Shown here piece by piece: positions 6,641 through 8,986 of a stretch of 8,986 nucleotides of DNA. Source of the stretch: Gammaproteobacteria bacterium (GTDB lineage: Bacteria > Pseudomonadota > Gammaproteobacteria > Competibacterales > Competibacteraceae); assembly GCA_020047885.1 (NCBI GenBank), contig JAIFNF010000019.1, positions 1-8,986 on the forward strand, in the 5' to 3' direction. The position numbers and the translations under genes are program-made. The notes under the pieces are model-generated. The model was not told the origin of the DNA. It did not search any database and saw only the letters and a program-made list of their open reading frames with translations. Positions within the stretch are counted from its first letter, which is position 1. Every line of letters starts with the position of its first letter.

Positions 6641-7300
6641 ATGCGCATTCTACTGATTGAGGATGACACCGCTCTGGGGGAAGGCATTCGCGTCGCGCTG
6701 AAATCCGAGGGCTATACCGTCGATTGGCTTCAGGATGGCGTCAGCGCCCTCCATGCGCTCAGTCAGGAAAGTTTCGCGATAGCCATTCTCGACCTCGGCC
6801 TGCCCCGACTGGATGGTCTGGAAGTACTCCAGCGTCTGCGGGCAGCGGCCAACCCGATCCCGGTGCTGGTGCTGACCGCCCGCGACGCCACCAGCGACCG
6901 TATCGCTGGACTGGATGCCGGCGCTGACGACTACCTGGTCAAGCCCTTTGATGTGGCCGAACTCAAAGCGCGGCTGCGGGCGTTGTTGCGCCGCAGTTTC
7001 AATCGCCCGCAGCCGGTGCTGGAATACCGCGACGTCTGCCTGGACCCGGTCAATCAGCAGGTCAGCTACCAGGGTCAGCCTATCGTGTTGCAACGCAAGG
7101 AGTTTCTATTGCTGCATCAATTGCTGGCCCAGCCCGGTCGTGTAGTCACCCGTGACAAGTTGCAGCAGACGCTGTACGGCTGGGATGATGAGGCCGAAAG
7201 CAACACCCTGGAGGTGCATATCCACCATCTGCGCAAAAAACTCTTTCCCGAGCTAATCCGCACCGTGCGCGGCATTGGCTATCTGGTCGATAAACTCTGA
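6641..7300 (+). CDS. OmpR-family response regulator (QseB/PmrA-like)
   Basis: DNA-binding response regulator of 219 residues. The receiver domain (1 to about 117) has the acidic pocket Glu7-Asp8-Asp9, the phosphorylated Asp51 in 'ILDLGLPRLDG', Thr79 in 'VLTARD' and Lys101 in 'LVKPFD'. The C-terminal winged helix (about 125-219) shows 'LQRKEFLLL' at 150-158, the recognition-helix region 'NTLEVHIHHLRKKL' at 188-201 and the wing 'IRTVRGIGYLV' at 206-216. These are hallmarks of the QseB/PmrA/OmpR group. Its stop overlaps the kinase start (TGATG), so the two are a cognate pair. No strong ribosome site precedes ATG 6641. Being in the same transcription unit as the enzymes, it probably regulates this operon, but no binding site can be proved from one sequence. 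Confidence 0.95.
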   Translation: MRILLIEDDTALGEGIRVALKSEGYTVDWLQDGVSALHALSQESFAIAILDLGLPRLDGLEVLQRLRAAANPIPVLVLTARDATSDRIAGLDAGADDYLVKPFDVAELKARLRALLRRSFNRPQPVLEYRDVCLDPVNQQVSYQGQPIVLQRKEFLLLHQLLAQPGRVVTRDKLQQTLYGWDDEAESNTLEVHIHHLRKKLFPELIRTVRGIGYLVDKL

Positions 7301-8772
7301 TGGGTTCGATCCGCAGTCGCACTCTGCTGCTGGTGCTGGGTTTACTCAGTCTGTCGCTGACGCTGATTTCCTACCAGAGCTACCGGGACGCCCACCATGA
7401 AATCGAGGAACTGTTCGACGCCCAGATGGCGCAACATGCCCGGTTACTGTCGGGTATGGTCAGTCACGACATGACCGGCGAAGCGGGGCGCGTTTTGCAA
7501 CAAGCGCTGGATAAAGCGGTCGCCGCCACCGAAAGCAGTCCCCAAACTCAACCGCTCGGCCACAAGTATGAAAACAAGCTGGGCTTTCTGGTGCTGGATG
7601 AGCGCGGCAAAACCCTGCTGCAATCCACCCGCGCCATAGGCCAACTGGCGGAGAACCTGGGTCGCCGGGACAACCTTCCTGTCCACGGCGCGGGCGACGC
7701 TTCCATGCTGCTCAGTGAACGTCTGATCGGCTACCACGATGCGCTGCTGCACGGTGACCAGTGGCGCCTGTTCATCCTTCACGATCAGCGCAACCAACAT
7801 TGGATTCTGGTCAGTGAACGTGAAGATATCCGGGGCGAACTGACGGAAAAGATCGCCCTGCGCAGTCTGTTGCCGGATCTGGTGGGCCTGCCGCTGCTGG
7901 CCTTGCTGATCTGGCTGGCCATCGGTTGGGGTCTGCGTCCGCTGGGACGCATGGTGCAATTACTCAAGACCCGTGATCCGGATAATCTGGCACCGCTAGT
8001 GCTCGCCCCATTGCCGTTGGAACTGGAGCCGATCGTGGCTTCGCTGAACCGCCTGCTGATACAAGTCATGGCGCTGCTGGAACGGGAAAAGCGGTTTCTG
8101 GCCGATGCCGCGCATGAGTTGCGCACTCCACTGGCGGTATTGCGCATCCATACCCAGAACGCCCTGCAAGCACCTGATCCCACCGACCGTGAGGACGCAC
8201 TCAAGCAACTCGATGTCGGCATCGAACGCGCTACCCGGGTTGTCGCACAATTGCTGACGCTGGCACGGCTTGAGCCGAACGCCGTCACGTTGCGGATGAC
8301 TGAACTCGATCTGCTGACTTTTTTGCGCAACGAGTTGGCTGAATTGATCCCGCTAGCGTTGGAACGTCAGCAGGAACTGACTCTGGAAGCGAACGAAGCA
8401 GAGGATTACCGCCTGATGGCCGATGCGCCGAGTCTGGGTATCCTGGTGCAGAACCTGATCAGCAACGCGGTACAGCATACGCCGAGGAACGGCCAGATTC
8501 GGGTGTGCCTGCACGCCGGTGATGACGTTTTAGAACTGCGGATTCAGGACAGTGGTTCCGGCATACCGCCTGAATTGCGCCCAAAGGTGTTTGAGCGGTT
8601 TTTCCGCCAGGGCGTGGCTCAGGGCGCAGGTCTGGGCCTCTCCATCGTCGCCCGGATCGTAGAATTGCATGGTGGAACGCTTGAATTGCATGACAGCCCA
8701 CTTGGCGGCCTGGAGGTTTTGATCAAATTATTCAGCCCTGCACCAAAATCCAAGATCATCCGCCGCGCCTGA
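7300..8772 (+). CDS. QseC-like sensor histidine kinase
   Basis: Inner-membrane sensor kinase of 490 residues. TM1 is about 8-25; the periplasmic region about 26-188 begins with 'HHEIEELFDAQMAQHARLL' (32-50), matching the two-component sensor kinase N-terminal domain (2CSK_N) seen in QseC. TM2 is about 189-209, followed by a short HAMP-like linker. The phosphoacceptor His272 is in 'AHELRTPLAV' (271-280). The ATPase domain has an N box with Asn385 and Asn389 ('NLISNAVQHTP'), G1 'DSGSGIP' with Asp417, F box 'FERFF' at 431-435 and G2 'GAGLGLSIV' at 442-450. All catalytic motifs are intact. Start ATG 7300 overlaps the regulator stop by one base, implying translational coupling. The signal is unknown; a product of the adjacent enzymes or an envelope state reported by the TPR protein are reasonable guesses. 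Confidence 0.94.
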   Translation: MGSIRSRTLLLVLGLLSLSLTLISYQSYRDAHHEIEELFDAQMAQHARLLSGMVSHDMTGEAGRVLQQALDKAVAATESSPQTQPLGHKYENKLGFLVLDERGKTLLQSTRAIGQLAENLGRRDNLPVHGAGDASMLLSERLIGYHDALLHGDQWRLFILHDQRNQHWILVSEREDIRGELTEKIALRSLLPDLVGLPLLALLIWLAIGWGLRPLGRMVQLLKTRDPDNLAPLVLAPLPLELEPIVASLNRLLIQVMALLEREKRFLADAAHELRTPLAVLRIHTQNALQAPDPTDREDALKQLDVGIERATRVVAQLLTLARLEPNAVTLRMTELDLLTFLRNELAELIPLALERQQELTLEANEAEDYRLMADAPSLGILVQNLISNAVQHTPRNGQIRVCLHAGDDVLELRIQDSGSGIPPELRPKVFERFFRQGVAQGAGLGLSIVARIVELHGGTLELHDSPLGGLEVLIKLFSPAPKSKIIRRA

Positions 8773-8775
8773 AAA

Positions 8776-8796
8776 GCCAGATGCGACGGCACTGGT
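8776..8796 (+). terminator. Weak hairpin after the sensor kinase, possible terminator
   Basis: GCCAG (8776-8780) pairs with CTGGT (8792-8796, one G-U pair); a bulged A then leads to TGC (8782-8784) paired with GCA (8789-8791) around a GACG loop. It begins four bases after the kinase stop. No T-run follows directly, so intrinsic termination is uncertain. Confidence 0.3.
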
Positions 8797-8805
8797 TCAG
8801 TAGAA

Positions 8806-8817
8806 TTATTGCAATAA
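8806..8817. repeat. Perfect 12-bp palindrome in the AT-rich gap
   Basis: TTATTGCAATAA equals its own reverse complement. It lies 59 bases before the next start codon in a region with no gene (8773-8876). Such a site could bind a dimeric regulator, but short AT-rich palindromes also arise by chance. Confidence 0.35.
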
Positions 8818-8876
8818 AAAATTGAATGTAATAAGTTAATCACGAAATAAGGCTAAACTTTTGATGGAGGTTTACG

Positions 8877-8986
8877 ATGTTAAACACGCGTTGTGGTCCC
8901 CAGTGTTTTTCGGAGCATATTGAGGATATTAGTCTTTATGAAACGAAAAATAATGGAACCCGGAAATTGTCGCAATGTGAAGTGTG
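8877..8986 (+). CDS. 5' end of an unidentified cysteine-containing ORF, possibly a zinc-ribbon/transposase-type protein (partial)
   Basis: ATG 8877 is preceded six bases upstream by a strong GGAGG (8866-8870), and the frame stays open for 36 codons to the window end. The peptide has a Cys-x3-Cys pair (Cys6, Cys10), then 'NNGTRKLSQCEV' with Cys34; the next codon begins TG, so it is Cys, Trp or a stop. If it is Cys, the layout (Cys pair, about 23 residues, an 'NGTRK'-like stretch, Cys-x2-Cys) would resemble the N-terminal zinc ribbon of some IS-type transposases. Codons are AT-rich, unlike the cluster upstream, which would fit foreign DNA. Identity is a guess; the coding start is reasonably supported by the ribosome site. 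Confidence 0.5.
   Translation, partial: MLNTRCGPQCFSEHIEDISLYETKNNGTRKLSQCEV

Larger units (their letters stand above)
2333..8772 (+). other. Probable seven-gene operon (acyltransferase-like, ligase, diiron protein, SDR, TPR, two-component system)
   Basis: Seven co-directional genes are packed almost without spacers. Junctions are: 17-base overlap (genes 1/2), ATGA overlap of 4 bases (2/3), 14-base overlap (3/4), 11-base gap (4/5 with the ATG at 5951), 21-base gap (5/6), and TGATG one-base overlap (6/7). Good ribosome sites precede genes 2 to 5, inside the preceding gene or in the gap. No terminator-like hairpin is seen inside. The layout implies co-transcription and translational coupling. 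The promoter probably lies in 2169-2332, but I cannot point to it. Confidence 0.75.

Noticed and set aside
7444..7959. Antisense open frame in the kinase sensor domain
   Set aside because: The kinase reading frame is continuous and family-like; the reverse frame has no domain or clear ribosome site.

Overview
The window reads as chromosomal DNA of a Gram-negative proteobacterium, most likely a gammaproteobacterium. The basis is protein family content: Kup and TrkH potassium transporters, a Vibrio/Pseudomonas-type 'thermostable hemolysin' family protein, and a QseB/QseC-like two-component system. Coding density is high, all genes lie on the + strand, and most codons are GC-rich. No RNA gene, CRISPR array or complete mobile element is visible.

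Layout. Positions 1-548 hold the C-terminal part of a Kup K+ transporter, cut by the window edge. After a 21-base gap comes a complete TrkH-type K+ channel subunit (570-2168, GTG start) with an unusual proline-rich leader that contains a run of ten C. A 164-base gap with a small perfect inverted repeat separates this potassium pair from the main locus.

From 2333 to 8772 seven genes follow almost without spacers, many with overlapping stop and start codons: a PF12261 'thermostable hemolysin' family protein, which looks to me like a GNAT/LuxI-type acyltransferase fold; an AMP-binding acyl-activating enzyme; a heme-oxygenase-like (TenA/UndA-like) diiron protein with a complete metal-ligand pattern; a classical NADP(H)-type SDR; a secreted TPR protein; an OmpR-family response regulator; and a QseC-like sensor kinase. 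The simplest reading is one transcription unit in which the first four cytoplasmic enzymes activate, transfer, oxidise and reduce a fatty-acyl-type substrate. The last three genes would supply a periplasmic helper and a dedicated sensing circuit. The product is not determinable from sequence. This four-enzyme set plus its own two-component system is the best candidate here for an undescribed small-molecule (lipid, volatile or signal) pathway.

After 8772 the composition turns clearly AT-rich. A 104-base gap holds a weak hairpin and a perfect 12-bp palindrome. It leads into the first 36 codons of a cysteine-containing ORF with a good ribosome binding site, possibly the zinc-ribbon start of a transposase, which runs off the window.
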